Positions 16,972 through 25,930 of a DNA stretch of 64,000 nt are shown one piece after another. The stretch's first letter is position 1. Each line of letters opens with the position of its first letter. The stretch lies in assembly GCF_002158995.1 (NCBI RefSeq), contig NZ_LOHF01000026.1:31269-95268 (forward strand). Reading direction: 5' to 3'. The notes under the pieces are model-generated. The model saw nothing but the letters and a program-made list of their open reading frames with translations. It was not told the DNA's origin and searched no databases. The translations under genes and the position numbers were made by a program. The stretch comes from Pseudomonas caspiana. Lineage in GTDB: Bacteria; Pseudomonadota; Gammaproteobacteria; Pseudomonadales; Pseudomonadaceae.

Positions 16972-18606
16972 TCAGAAAATATAATCAGTCGTCAGGAAGC
17001 TGGATTCCCGATTACGAATGATATCGCTGATCAGCGCTTTGTTAGCGTCCTGAAACTTGGTTGCGACCAGCGTACGGATTGAGAAAACCCGAAGTGCGTC
17101 GTGAACCGACAGAGTTCCTTCGGCCGAATTCTTGCGACCGTTGAAAGGGAATTGATCCGGTCCACGCTGACACTGCGCATTGATATTAATGCGCCCCACC
17201 TGATTGGCAAACGCATCGACCAGCCGTCCGACCTGCCCCGAGTCGTTGCCGAAGATGCTCAGTTGTTGGCCGAAGTCAGAATCCAGTACGTAATCGATCA
17301 CCGACTCCAGATCACGGTAAGCCACAACAGGCACCACCGGACCGAACTGCTCCTCGTGGTAAACCCGCATTGCCGAGGTCACCGGATACAACACCGCCGG
17401 ATAGAAAAACGTTTCGTTGACCTCACCCCCTCCCTCATTGACGACGCGCGCACCTTTGCTTACGGCGTCGTCAACCAACCCCTTCAGGTAATCGGTCTTG
17501 CCCGGCTCGGGCAGTGGAGTCAGTGAAACCCCAGGCTCCCAAGGCATACCCGCTTTCAACTGGGAAAGCTTTTGCTGGAACTTATCCAGAAAGCTATCGA
17601 CCACACTTTCATGCACAAAAAGGATCTTGAGCGCTGTGCAGCGCTGGCCATTGAAAGATAGCGAGCCCGTTACCGACTCACTGACCGCATTATCCAGATC
17701 AACATCCGGCAACACGATGCCTGGATTCTTCGCATCCAGACCCAAAGCAGCGCGCAGGCGATGTGGTTTAGGGTGCAGCTTCTTGAGATCACTGGCCGCC
17801 TTATTGGTCCCGATAAACGCAAACACATCCACCTTGCCACTGGCCATCAAGGCACTGACCGTCTCCCGACCACTGCCATAGATGACATTGATGACGCCCG
17901 CAGGGAAACTGTCCCGGAACGCTTCCAGCAATGGCCGAATCAGCAACACGCCAAACTTGGCAGGCTTGAACACCACGGTATTACCCATGATCAGAGCCGG
18001 AATGAGCGTGGTGAAGGTTTCGTTCAGCGGGTAATTGTAGGGGCCCATGCACAGAGTCACGCCTAGTGGAACCCGGCGAATCTGGCCAAGCGTATCCTGC
18101 TCCAGTTCGAAGCGACTTGAACGGCGATCCAGCTCCTTGAGCGCATTGATGGTGTCGACAATGTAGTCGCAGGTGCGATCAAACTCTTTCTCGGAATCTT
18201 TGAGGTTCTTGCCGATTTCCCACATCAGCAGCTTGACCACTGCATCGCGCTGCTCGCGCATACGCTTCAGAAATGCCTCGACATGCTGAATACGCTCAAC
18301 GACGCGCATCGTCGGCCAGGCGCCCTGCCCTCGGTCATAAGCCTGAACTGCCGCTTCCAGCGCTGTCATTGCGGTCGCTGAATCCATTAAAGGCGTGCTG
18401 CCCAGAATCACCGACTGGATGCCGTCAGCAGCCTTGAGGCACACCGGACTACGCACCGGCGCCAACGGCCCCTGCCACAGCTGCAATGTACCGTTGACCA
18501 GATACTCGCGCTGTTCGATGGCCTTGTCCGGACGATACTGCTCGGGAATTTGCTCAAGGGCGGGAAATAATGTTTCAAGACGATTGCTGGCAGTCACTTC
18601 TTTCAC
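16972..18606 (-). CDS. GapN-like NADP-dependent aldehyde dehydrogenase, GTG start
   Basis: A 544-residue ALDH-superfamily protein resembling non-phosphorylating glyceraldehyde-3-phosphate dehydrogenases of proteobacteria. Seen are GPYNYPLNETFTTLIPAL (cofactor domain), FIGTNKAASDL and the nucleophile in SFNGQRCTALKI (Cys323). The usual ELGGK general-base segment reads GLDAKNP, so the canonical Glu is not in place. Translation starts at GTG with a GAGAG site. Such enzymes yield NADPH while oxidising an aldehyde without ATP production. The gene ends its own transcript region and has no operon partner. Substrate specificity is inferred. Confidence 0.75.
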   Translation of the reverse strand: MKEVTASNRLETLFPALEQIPEQYRPDKAIEQREYLVNGTLQLWQGPLAPVRSPVCLKAADGIQSVILGSTPLMDSATAMTALEAAVQAYDRGQGAWPTMRVVERIQHVEAFLKRMREQRDAVVKLLMWEIGKNLKDSEKEFDRTCDYIVDTINALKELDRRSSRFELEQDTLGQIRRVPLGVTLCMGPYNYPLNETFTTLIPALIMGNTVVFKPAKFGVLLIRPLLEAFRDSFPAGVINVIYGSGRETVSALMASGKVDVFAFIGTNKAASDLKKLHPKPHRLRAALGLDAKNPGIVLPDVDLDNAVSESVTGSLSFNGQRCTALKILFVHESVVDSFLDKFQQKLSQLKAGMPWEPGVSLTPLPEPGKTDYLKGLVDDAVSKGARVVNEGGGEVNETFFYPAVLYPVTSAMRVYHEEQFGPVVPVVAYRDLESVIDYVLDSDFGQQLSIFGNDSGQVGRLVDAFANQVGRININAQCQRGPDQFPFNGRKNSAEGTLSVHDALRVFSIRTLVATKFQDANKALISDIIRNRESSFLTTDYIF

Positions 18607-18719
18607 CTCTCTGGAGATCAGTCACAAGGAGCATGCCAGCTACACTACGCCAAAGTCCCCCGCATTTGGAAACCAGAGCCGCCAACCTGCTGAATAGTAA
18701 AAATATTTTCGGTCCACGC

Positions 18720-18747
18720 TTGACTAATTCAATTGAAACAGTAACAT
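18720..18747 (+). promoter_or_regulatory. Promoter of tRNA-Asn
   Basis: TTGACT (18720-18725) and TAACAT (18742-18747) are separated by 16 bases, with the tRNA 5' end 9 bases downstream of the -10 box. Confidence 0.65.
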
Positions 18748-18756
18748 AGCGCTCAT

Positions 18757-18832
<76 letters not shown>

Positions 18833-19021
18833 CATTCAAGAAGCTGTAGATTCAAGGGTTTCAGCAGGTAGTGTAGGATTTTTTACCGCGATCACTGACT
18901 TTGTCACTGAAACGCTGAAAACCTCCAAAAACCACCCAAACCCTCTACCGCTTACCTCTAGATACACTTCAGTTTGTGAGTCAAAGCGCTGTCTCTAATC
19001 ATTAGACTAGAGGCAAGCATA

Positions 19022-19582
19022 ATGACAATCGCACCGGTCCTTTCGACCAAAGGCGGCCCTGGCAAGACCACGGTATTCGCCAATCCAGGCGCTTTCTGCG
19101 CCGACGCTGGCATCCGCACCCTCCCCATAGATCTCGACACACAACCTTCGCTGTCCTCGTTTTATCGCCTTGAGCATGAAGCGCCCGGCGGCACCTACCA
19201 GCTGATTTCCCAAAACAACACCCGCGCCGATCAGGTCATTTCACGGACCTGCACCCCCAATCTGTCACTGATCCTCTCCAACGATCCTCCCAACCAGAGC
19301 TCGGCAACATGCTGCTTTATGCGGCTGAAAGCGCCGAGCAGAGGCGAAGGAATGAACGTCATCCAGACGATGCAGAACTATGCCTTCGACGGCACAGCTC
19401 TGATCGGGCTGGTAATTTCCGCTGCAGCATTTTGCGGTGTTGCTTACCACGCATATGGCACGTTTGCGGAAGTGCAAAGTGTTAAGAGGACTTGGAGCCA
19501 GTTCGGGCTTACCTGCACTGTTGGTGCCCTGCTCCTGATGCTCACCATCAGGCTGCTGACCAAAGCTGCCGACATTCTCTAA
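19022..19582 (+). pseudogene. Chimeric frame: ParA/Soj N-terminus joined to TIGR03745-like conjugation protein
   Basis: The first ~90 codons begin MTIAPVLSTKGGPGKTT, a deviant Walker A of ParA/Soj partition ATPases, and continue to ILSNDPPNQ. After NQ, reading 2 bases later would give LGNMLLYAAE, as in intact Soj, which suggests a 2-base insertion. From ATG 19352 the frame encodes MNVIQTMQNYAFDGTALIGL and a second hydrophobic helix ending LLTKAADIL. This matches the C-terminal half of the PFL_4702-like conjugative membrane protein. The ATPase is therefore non-functional; the 76-residue membrane part could still be translated from its own ATG. Confidence 0.7.
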
Positions 19583-19599
19583 CGCTTGGCGGTTTGGTG

Positions 19600-19956
19600 A
19601 TGAGCACTCCGCCTGAGCAGTTGCCGGACGGCACGCTGCGCTTTCTCCCCAATAGGCTCAACCGGCAACCGGTGATCGTGCCGGGGATGACTGCCGATGA
19701 GCTTTGGTTGTCTGTCGGCTTGTCGGCATTGGTGGGCCTGGTAATCGGCATCGTGCTGGCGATCGTAACCGAGAGCATAGCCATGACACCGACGACGATA
19801 GTCGCTGCAGTTGCGTCAGGGATTTTCTTTGTAGGTAAACTCCTGCGCAGGCTCAAACGAGGTAAACCTCAGACCTGGCTGTATCGCGAGATGCGTTGGC
19901 AGATCAGCACCCGGTGGCCGGTATTTCTCGAACGGCATCTTTGGTGTCGTGGATAG
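19600..19956 (+). CDS. TIGR03750-like conjugation membrane protein, altered C-terminus
   Basis: This 119-residue protein has the family start (ADGTLRFLP-like LPDGTLRFLPNRLNRQP), then two membrane helices (LSVGLSALVGLVIGIVLAIV and TTIVAAVASGIFFVGKLL) and KPQTWLYREMRW. In conjugative elements it follows the TIGR03745 gene, as here. The final residues (FLERHLWCRG) do not look like the family end, so the tail is probably replaced through a frameshift. It is likely a non-functional remnant of the mating-pore module. Confidence 0.65.
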   Translation: MSTPPEQLPDGTLRFLPNRLNRQPVIVPGMTADELWLSVGLSALVGLVIGIVLAIVTESIAMTPTTIVAAVASGIFFVGKLLRRLKRGKPQTWLYREMRWQISTRWPVFLERHLWCRG

Positions 19957-20076
19957 TTATGCCAAGGCGGCAGAGATCGACGTGCGGGTTTGGGCGTACA
20001 TGGCGTGCCCGCCATGGCAGCTACGAATGCCCTGCTGCATTAAGCGGACAGCATTGTTCCGGTTGATGACGCACCG

Positions 20077-20108
20077 GGCCCTGTTACATGTAGGCATGCA
20101 ACAGGGCC
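20077..20108. terminator. Strong hairpin between element relic and RTX gene
   Basis: GGCCCTGTT-a-CATG (20077-20090) pairs with CATG-c-AACAGGGCC (20095-20108) around a 4-base loop, with one mismatch. It lies 15 bases beyond the RTX stop codon on the minus strand. There is no long T run, so termination is plausible rather than shown. Confidence 0.5.
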
Positions 20109-20122
20109 TTTGGTGCGGATTG

Positions 20123-22201
20123 TTACGATATATCTGCTAGATGGGGCGTAGCGCTGACCACGCCCACTAAAGTCACTTCTGTCTCTGCTGCAAAAATCAT
20201 ATCGTTTTCGCGCAGGTCCTGGCTCCAGTCGCCGGCAAGGCCAATCTCGAAGCGATGGCCCATGGCATCAGCTTCCACATCCTTAAGATAGGTGCGGTCC
20301 AGGTCCTTGTTGTAGGCCACCTTAAGTGTCGTGCCGGTACCGTCACCGAAGCCTGTGTAGCCCAACGCCGAGACGTCGATCTTGTCGTTGTTGTCGGCAA
20401 ACCGGATGATCAGGTCGACAACGCTTTGGCTGTCGGTACGGTAGCTATCGGTGGTCGCGGTGTAGCGAAACACGTCAGCGTCATTGCCGTTAAGGCCATA
20501 GGTCTTGTTCGCGTCGTCGCCACCGGTTAACTGGTCAGCGCCTGCGCCGCCAATGATGATATCGGACCCTCTGCCGCCATCAATACGATCGTTGCCATCC
20601 AGGCCGTAGATGACTTCCGACATGGCCGTACCGGTGATGACATCCCGGCCTGCTGTGCCTTCGACAGTGGGGGCCGCGAACACCAGATTAGTGTTGTTCA
20701 ACTGCCCTGCCAGGTTGCCGTCGAACGCGAGTTCAAAGCGCTGTCCGTTGGAATCGGCATCGAAGCTTTTCAGGTAGGTGCGGGTACCTTCGGCGTTAGT
20801 CTGGATGGCCAGCGTACCGTTGTGGCCATCGCCAATGCCAGTGAAGCCCAGCGAAATCAGCTCTACAAAGTCTTGTGAGGCATCGAAGTCGAGAATCCGG
20901 TCACTGCCGGTTTCAGTCGCGGTGCGGTAGCTGTCGCTGATCTCGGTGAAGCGAAAGATATCTGCGCCCGCGCCTCCTGTGAGCACATCGCGGCCAGCGC
21001 CGCCTTGCAACACATCGTCACCGCCCAGACCACGGATGATCTCGGCGGTGTCATTGCCCAGCAGAATATTGGCGTCGCTGGAGCCATCCACATGGAATTT
21101 ACCGTCCTGGCTGCCGAAGGTAGTGTCCAGGCTGCCATCGGCATTCAGGCGGGTGATTACGTCTCCAGCGATGAGGATTTTGCCATCGGGCTGGACGATG
21201 ACCGAATGAGCGTAGTTCGAAGCGCCCAGTGGAACGTTGATCGTGAGCTTGCCGTCGTCGCTGAACGTGGTGTCGAAAGAACCATCCGCATTGAGCCGCA
21301 ATACGTTAAAAGCGGTATTGTCATTACTTTCACCGGCCACGATGATCTTGCCATCGGTTTGCACGGTTATCGCAGAGCGATAGTCCAGACCCAACGCAGT
21401 GTCGAAGTACACCACACCGTCCTCGCCAAACCGAGTATCCAGGTCACCATTGGCTGCGAGTCGCTGAATGGCGTAAACCGGGTCGCCAGGGTCGTGGGGG
21501 CCTTGGCTGCCCACATATAACCAGCTGCCCAGCAATACGCTGCCGTCGGACTGAACGACGGTCGCGATATTGCCCGTGCCGTAGTACCCGGTCGGATTGA
21601 GGATAAGGGCGCCATTATCACCGAAGTCCTCGGCCGGGTTACCGCTGCTGTCCAGCTTGAACACTATTGCCTGCGACGTGCCGCGAAGGCTCACATACAC
21701 CGACCCATCTGGCGTGGCATAAATGGCCATCCCGTCGGTTCCAAAGGGGATGTCCAGGCCCGCGGCACCGTTATTGCCAAAATTGGTATCCGGGGTGCCG
21801 TCCACATTGAAGCGCTCTACTTTCAAACCGCCCAGCCCCGGCTGCGCCGACAGCACTTTGCCGTCAGCCTGCACCGCCATCACGTAGTAAGCGTCATCCT
21901 CCGGGTCCAGGTTGGCGGGCACGAGGGCGATCCCGTCCGCGCTAAAGCTGGTGTCCAGGCTGCCATCCGTATTGAGCCGCACCGCCGTATAACTGCCTCG
22001 TGTGCCGTAGCTTTCATCGCCCGGCGAACCTGGATAGCCAATGGCGGTCTGGAAGCTTTCACCTCCGACCAGAATTTTGCCGTCGGGCTGGAGGATGATG
22101 CTCCAGTTTGAATCGGCTCCTGTGGAAGGGTCGACCTGCACAGTACCCGGACCAGTTCGCACGGTGTAATTGATACTAGCCTTGCTGTCGGTTGAAGCCA
22201 T
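20123..22201 (-). CDS. Secreted RTX protein with delta-60 repeats
   Basis: From the ATG with AAGGA site at 22201 the product has 692 residues and no N-terminal signal peptide. Residues ~15-390 are delta-60 repeats (units such as LNTDGSLDTSFSADG and VQPDGKILVGG), a predicted beta-propeller. Two C-terminal modules follow, each with nonapeptide calcium-binding repeats (GGDDVLQGGAGRDVLTGGAG; GLDGNDRIDGGRGSD) and a beta domain with SYRT..., GYTGFGDG and TYLK. The modules resemble those of mannuronan epimerases and serralysins. Export would use a type I system through the C-terminus; no such transporter is in the window. Confidence 0.8.
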   Translation of the reverse strand: MASTDSKASINYTVRTGPGTVQVDPSTGADSNWSIILQPDGKILVGGESFQTAIGYPGSPGDESYGTRGSYTAVRLNTDGSLDTSFSADGIALVPANLDPEDDAYYVMAVQADGKVLSAQPGLGGLKVERFNVDGTPDTNFGNNGAAGLDIPFGTDGMAIYATPDGSVYVSLRGTSQAIVFKLDSSGNPAEDFGDNGALILNPTGYYGTGNIATVVQSDGSVLLGSWLYVGSQGPHDPGDPVYAIQRLAANGDLDTRFGEDGVVYFDTALGLDYRSAITVQTDGKIIVAGESNDNTAFNVLRLNADGSFDTTFSDDGKLTINVPLGASNYAHSVIVQPDGKILIAGDVITRLNADGSLDTTFGSQDGKFHVDGSSDANILLGNDTAEIIRGLGGDDVLQGGAGRDVLTGGAGADIFRFTEISDSYRTATETGSDRILDFDASQDFVELISLGFTGIGDGHNGTLAIQTNAEGTRTYLKSFDADSNGQRFELAFDGNLAGQLNNTNLVFAAPTVEGTAGRDVITGTAMSEVIYGLDGNDRIDGGRGSDIIIGGAGADQLTGGDDANKTYGLNGNDADVFRYTATTDSYRTDSQSVVDLIIRFADNNDKIDVSALGYTGFGDGTGTTLKVAYNKDLDRTYLKDVEADAMGHRFEIGLAGDWSQDLRENDMIFAAETEVTLVGVVSATPHLADIS

Positions 22202-22689
22202 GACATTATCCTTTATACATGGAATCCAAATGGGGGAAGGGTTCGGTGCGAACCCTTTGAGTCCGACCATAGGAGGATGTATGAATTCGAAAGGTTTAAC
22301 TTCTGTCGAAGGCACACCAAGCTAACTCCTTGCTGGCGAGACTTGCTATCGATGGGTTGAGTCGTCGCTATACCCCACCACGCTGACTCGGCTGGTCAGT
22401 TCTATTTCATCGTGCGAGTGGAGCACCTGACGGTTCAACAGCCGGGCACAAAGCTTCGTATAGATGTAGCTAGCAATTTTTTGCCTAAGCTAATGCATAA
22501 AAGATATTTAGAAGTCGACTCTTAGAACCATATGCTTGGTCTCTATCGCCTAATCAGCGTAAGCCTTGATGCGGCCTTCTCAAGAAGCCATAAAAGCCCA
22601 AGCGTCTAGATGTCGACGGCTCTTCGCATGCCGTGCAAGCAAGGCGCGAGCGCCCACCCCGCACTTCATTTTTTACTCGAGCATCCTTG
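22202..22689. other. 488-base gap between divergent RTX and ehu genes
   Basis: No gene-like frame with a ribosome site was recognised. The gap separates two divergent units and should hold both promoters; I could not single out a convincing operator. Confidence 0.5.
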
Positions 22690-23562
22690 ATGAAAACCCT
22701 GAACCCCCTGTCGTTCTCAGCTTTATTTGGATCCGCAGTGTTGTTGAGCGCGGTCTGCTCTTTCTCCGCCATGGCAGGATTACTCGAAAAAGGCCGCGCG
22801 GGTGGTCTGACTGCGGGCATCGCCAACGAGCAACCCTATGCCTATATAGGTACAGACGGTAAAGCCACCGGTGCCAACGTTGAGGTGCTGAAAGCCATTC
22901 TCGCACCGCTGGGCATAAGCAAGATTGAAACCCCTATTACCGACTTTGGCTCATTGGTCCCCGGGCTCGCCGCCGGCCGCTTCGATTTGATCGGTGCAGG
23001 GCTGTTCATCAACCCTGCTCGTTGCAAAGTGATCGGCTATTCCAATCCGGTTACCCGCTCCGGCGGTGCGTTCATTGTCAAAGCTGGTAACCCGCTGAAG
23101 CTGCATAGCCTCAAGGACGTTGCAGCGAATGGCAAAGCCCGTCTGGCTACCCAGCCTGGCAGCAACCAGGTGCAGGAAGCCAAGGATAGCGGGATCGCCA
23201 CCAGCAATGTCGTGCTGTTCGACAAGGACACTGAAGCTCTGGCCGCGCTGCAAGCCGATCGCGTCGATGTGGTGTATTTCCCGGATGCAGAAATTATCAG
23301 CCTGCTGAAAAAGGCCAATAGCCCGGCCATTGAGCGGGCGCTGCCTTTCGAGCAGATCCCTGATGCCGAAGGCAAGCCGACCTGGAATTTCCACGCCTAT
23401 GGACTGCCAAAAAACGATCCTGAATTCACTCTTGCCTTCAACGAGCAACTGGCCAAATTGCGCGCGTCAGGCGAGCTGTTCAAGATCCTGCAGAAATACG
23501 GCTACACCGAGAACGAACTGCCGGAACCGACAGTGACCGCAGAGCAACGCTGCAGCCTTTGA
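22690..23562 (+). CDS. ehuB: Ectoine/hydroxyectoine-type ABC transporter substrate-binding protein (EhuB-like)
   Basis: The 290-residue product starts with a signal peptide (cleavage near SAMA-GL). It has the type-3 solute-binding fold: GIANEQPYAYIGTDGKATG, FGSLVPGLAAGRFDLIGAGL, NPARCKVIGYSNP and AGNP. This pattern matches EhuB, which binds ectoine and hydroxyectoine in the periplasm. It heads a four-gene uptake operon in the order binding protein, two permeases, ATPase. No ectoine breakdown genes are nearby, so a role in osmoprotectant uptake, or another cyclic amino acid, is equally possible. The ribosome site is weak. Confidence 0.72.
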   Translation: MKTLNPLSFSALFGSAVLLSAVCSFSAMAGLLEKGRAGGLTAGIANEQPYAYIGTDGKATGANVEVLKAILAPLGISKIETPITDFGSLVPGLAAGRFDLIGAGLFINPARCKVIGYSNPVTRSGGAFIVKAGNPLKLHSLKDVAANGKARLATQPGSNQVQEAKDSGIATSNVVLFDKDTEALAALQADRVDVVYFPDAEIISLLKKANSPAIERALPFEQIPDAEGKPTWNFHAYGLPKNDPEFTLAFNEQLAKLRASGELFKILQKYGYTENELPEPTVTAEQRCSL

Positions 23563-23715
23563 AGCGCGATTATCACCCAAGGCGAGTGGCTGACCAGCCT
23601 CGCACCGTTGCATGCCAGCACTCTTTGAACATCACACGCTGATCGTTTTCGCCACCGCTGGTGGCGGCATTGAAATCTGAGCGGCAAACGGCCTCAGCCC
23701 ATACGAGTACAGGCC

Positions 23716-24396
23716 ATGTTTTTCGATCCTTCTGTTGTCGACACCGCAGGTTTCATTGCGCGTCAGCTGGCTTCTGGCGCGCTATTGACCCTGAAAATCA
23801 CCCTGCTCGCCCAAGCAGTGGTCATCGTGATGTCGTTCGTCATCGCCTTGATGCGCCTGTCGCCCTGGCGCGCACTGCGCTGGGTCGCCACAGTCTATGT
23901 GGAGATCCTGCGTGGTATTTCGGCGCTGGTACTGCTGTTTTATCTGTATTTCATACTGCCGTTGTTCGGCATCAGCCTGTCGCCGATGACCACCGGAGTA
24001 CTCGGCCTGGGCCTGACCTTTTCGGCCTATGGGTCAGAAATCGTGCGTTCGGCACTGGCCAATGTCAGTCATGGCCAGCGCGATGCACTGCGAGCGCTGG
24101 ACTTTGACCGAATAACAGCTTTTCGCCGGATCATCCTGCCCCAGGCACTGCCCTTCATGTTGCCACCGATGGGCAACCAACTGGTGGAGCTGCTGAAAAC
24201 CACCTCACTGGTATCACTCATCAGCTTGAGCGACCTGACCTTCTCCGGTGCGCAGTTGATCACTACTCTAGGCCAGCAAACGCTCATCTGGTGCATTGTG
24301 CTGGTGTGTTATTTCCTCATGGCCTGGCCTTTGAGCTGGCTGGTGCGGCGTTATGAGCGCCACGTCACGGCCTGGCGCCAGGAGACGTCATCATGA
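23716..24396 (+). CDS. ehuC: ABC transporter permease (EhuC-like)
   Basis: A 226-residue inner-membrane permease of the polar amino acid family (HEQRO). It has about five helices, the LRGISALVLLFYLYFILP segment and the coupling loop AYGSEIVRSALANVSHGQRDA that contacts the ATPase. It begins 153 bases after the binding-protein gene and overlaps the next permease by 4 bases. Together with its partner it forms the membrane channel. Confidence 0.75.
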   Translation: MFFDPSVVDTAGFIARQLASGALLTLKITLLAQAVVIVMSFVIALMRLSPWRALRWVATVYVEILRGISALVLLFYLYFILPLFGISLSPMTTGVLGLGLTFSAYGSEIVRSALANVSHGQRDALRALDFDRITAFRRIILPQALPFMLPPMGNQLVELLKTTSLVSLISLSDLTFSGAQLITTLGQQTLIWCIVLVCYFLMAWPLSWLVRRYERHVTAWRQETSS

Positions 24397-25043
24397 ACTT
24401 TGATTATTCGTTCGCCTGGTCAATCCTGCCCGAGCTGTTCCTCGGATTGCTGGTGACTCTGCAAGTAGTCGTGCTGGGTTTTCTGTTGGCTGTGTTGGTG
24501 GGGCTGGTATTGGCAGTTGCCCAGCGTTCGAAACGCACATGGCTGTTTCGGCTAAGCAGCGGTTACTTGAGCTTCTTTCGCCACACCCCTCTGATGGTCC
24601 AGCTTTATGTGCTGTTTTTTGCTTTCCCACTGGCGGGCATTACCCTGCCGGCGATTTCTACCGGCGTGATCGGGCTGGGCCTTTATTACGGAGCCTACAT
24701 TGCTGAAGCCTACCGTGGCGCCATTGAAGGTGTTCCCGAAGGGCAATGGGAAGCGGCACGAGCCTTGGACTTCGACACGGCCACGACCTGGCAACGAATC
24801 ATCCTTCCTCAGGCGCTCAGGCCCATGTTGCCAATCCTCGGTAATTACCTGATCGGTATGTTCAAGGAAACCCCGCTGCTGGCAGTGATCACGATTCCCG
24901 AGCTGTTCCAGGCGGCCAAGCAGATCGCCGGCATGACTTACCGCTATAACGAGCCTTACACGGTGATGGCACTGATGTTTTTGGCGATCAGCGTACCAAC
25001 TTCCCTACTCTTCAAACTTCTCGAAAGGCGCAGTCATGTCTGA
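24393..25043 (+). CDS. ehuD: ABC transporter permease (EhuD-like)
   Basis: The 216-residue second permease starts inside the stop of the first (ATGA overlap), suggesting coupled translation. It carries FFRHTPLMVQLYVLFFAFPL and the EAA-type loop AYIAEAYRGAIEGVPEGQWEAARAL, diagnostic for the amino acid ABC permease family. It pairs with the preceding permease. Confidence 0.75.
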   Translation: MNFDYSFAWSILPELFLGLLVTLQVVVLGFLLAVLVGLVLAVAQRSKRTWLFRLSSGYLSFFRHTPLMVQLYVLFFAFPLAGITLPAISTGVIGLGLYYGAYIAEAYRGAIEGVPEGQWEAARALDFDTATTWQRIILPQALRPMLPILGNYLIGMFKETPLLAVITIPELFQAAKQIAGMTYRYNEPYTVMALMFLAISVPTSLLFKLLERRSHV

Positions 25044-25827
25044 TCTCGCAAACAGCCTTGCAGGTGCCACACCACAGATAATTCTGAAACAGGTGGTCAA
25101 AGATTTTGGCAGCACGCGGGTCATCGATCACCTTGACCTGAGCATTCCCCAAGGCCAGAAAGTCGCCTTGATCGGCCCCAGCGGTTCGGGGAAGTCCACT
25201 ATCTTGCGGTTGATCAAAGGACTGGAAACCTACCAGCAAGGCAGCATAGAGGTTGCCGGCTCACCGGTGCCGAACAAGCACTCAGGCTGGCGCTGGCCGG
25301 GATCAAAAAAACCACCGGTGGTGCATCGGGTAGGCATGGTGTTTCAGCAGTTCAACCTGTTTCCGCACCTTACTGTGCAGGAAAACGTCACGGAGGCGCC
25401 ATTCCGGGTATTGAAGCTCAGCCGCGAAGAAGCCGACGAACGTGCCACTGAATACCTTGGCCTGGTGGGCTTGAGCCATAAAGCGGCTGCCTACCCAGGT
25501 CAACTGTCCGGCGGCCAGCAACAACGTGTCGCTATCGCACGGGCGCTGGCCATGCGTCCGCAGGTGATGCTATTCGATGAGGTGACGTCAGCACTGGATC
25601 CGGAACTGGTTGGCGAAGTACTGGCCGTCATTCGCTCCATCGCCCACGAGCAACAGATGACAATGTTGCTGGTAACCCACGAAATGAAGTTCGCTCAGGA
25701 TATCGCCGACCGAGTGCTGTTCATGGAGGCCGGGAAAATCGTCGCTGACGGCAGCGCCAGGCAAATACTGATTAATCCAGACAACGAAAGAACACGACGC
25801 TTTTTGAATCTGGTAGAACAGCGTTGA
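25036..25827 (+). CDS. ehuA: ABC transporter ATP-binding protein (EhuA-like)
   Basis: This 263-residue cytoplasmic ATPase overlaps the permease gene by 8 bases. Motifs in order: Walker A GPSGSGKST, Q-loop VFQQFNLFPHLT, signature LSGGQQQRVAIARAL, Walker B VMLFDEVTSALDPE and the switch His in LLVTHEM. About 15 extra residues (HSGWRWPGSKKPPVVHRVG) sit between Walker A and the Q-loop, a feature also seen in some EhuA proteins. It powers uptake by the preceding three components. Confidence 0.8.
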   Translation: MSDLANSLAGATPQIILKQVVKDFGSTRVIDHLDLSIPQGQKVALIGPSGSGKSTILRLIKGLETYQQGSIEVAGSPVPNKHSGWRWPGSKKPPVVHRVGMVFQQFNLFPHLTVQENVTEAPFRVLKLSREEADERATEYLGLVGLSHKAAAYPGQLSGGQQQRVAIARALAMRPQVMLFDEVTSALDPELVGEVLAVIRSIAHEQQMTMLLVTHEMKFAQDIADRVLFMEAGKIVADGSARQILINPDNERTRRFLNLVEQR

Positions 25828-25930
25828 AACAGGGTTGCGCCCTTGCTGACAGTGCCCACCTTCAAATGCTGAGACAATCCAATGCATCTATAAGTCGTGC
25901 GGCATGGAACCTGGCCAATCCCGAATAATG

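Larger units (their letters stand above)
18833..20122 (+). mobile_element. Relic of an integrative conjugative element beside tRNA-Asn
   Basis: Directly after tRNA-Asn lie a broken ParA/Soj start, part of a TIGR03745-like gene and a TIGR03750-like gene. In intact elements of the PFGI-1/pKLC102 type the soj gene sits at the tRNA end, while the TIGR03745/TIGR03750 genes belong to the distant mating-pore module. Their direct joining therefore implies a large internal deletion. No integrase and no second copy of the tRNA 3' end was found before the RTX gene. The gene families are my reading; the deletion is inference. Confidence 0.7.

Noticed and set aside
19949..20140. Small plus-strand frame after the TIGR03750-like gene
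   Set aside because: No ribosome site and no match to the next gene expected in conjugative elements; it runs through a terminator-like hairpin.
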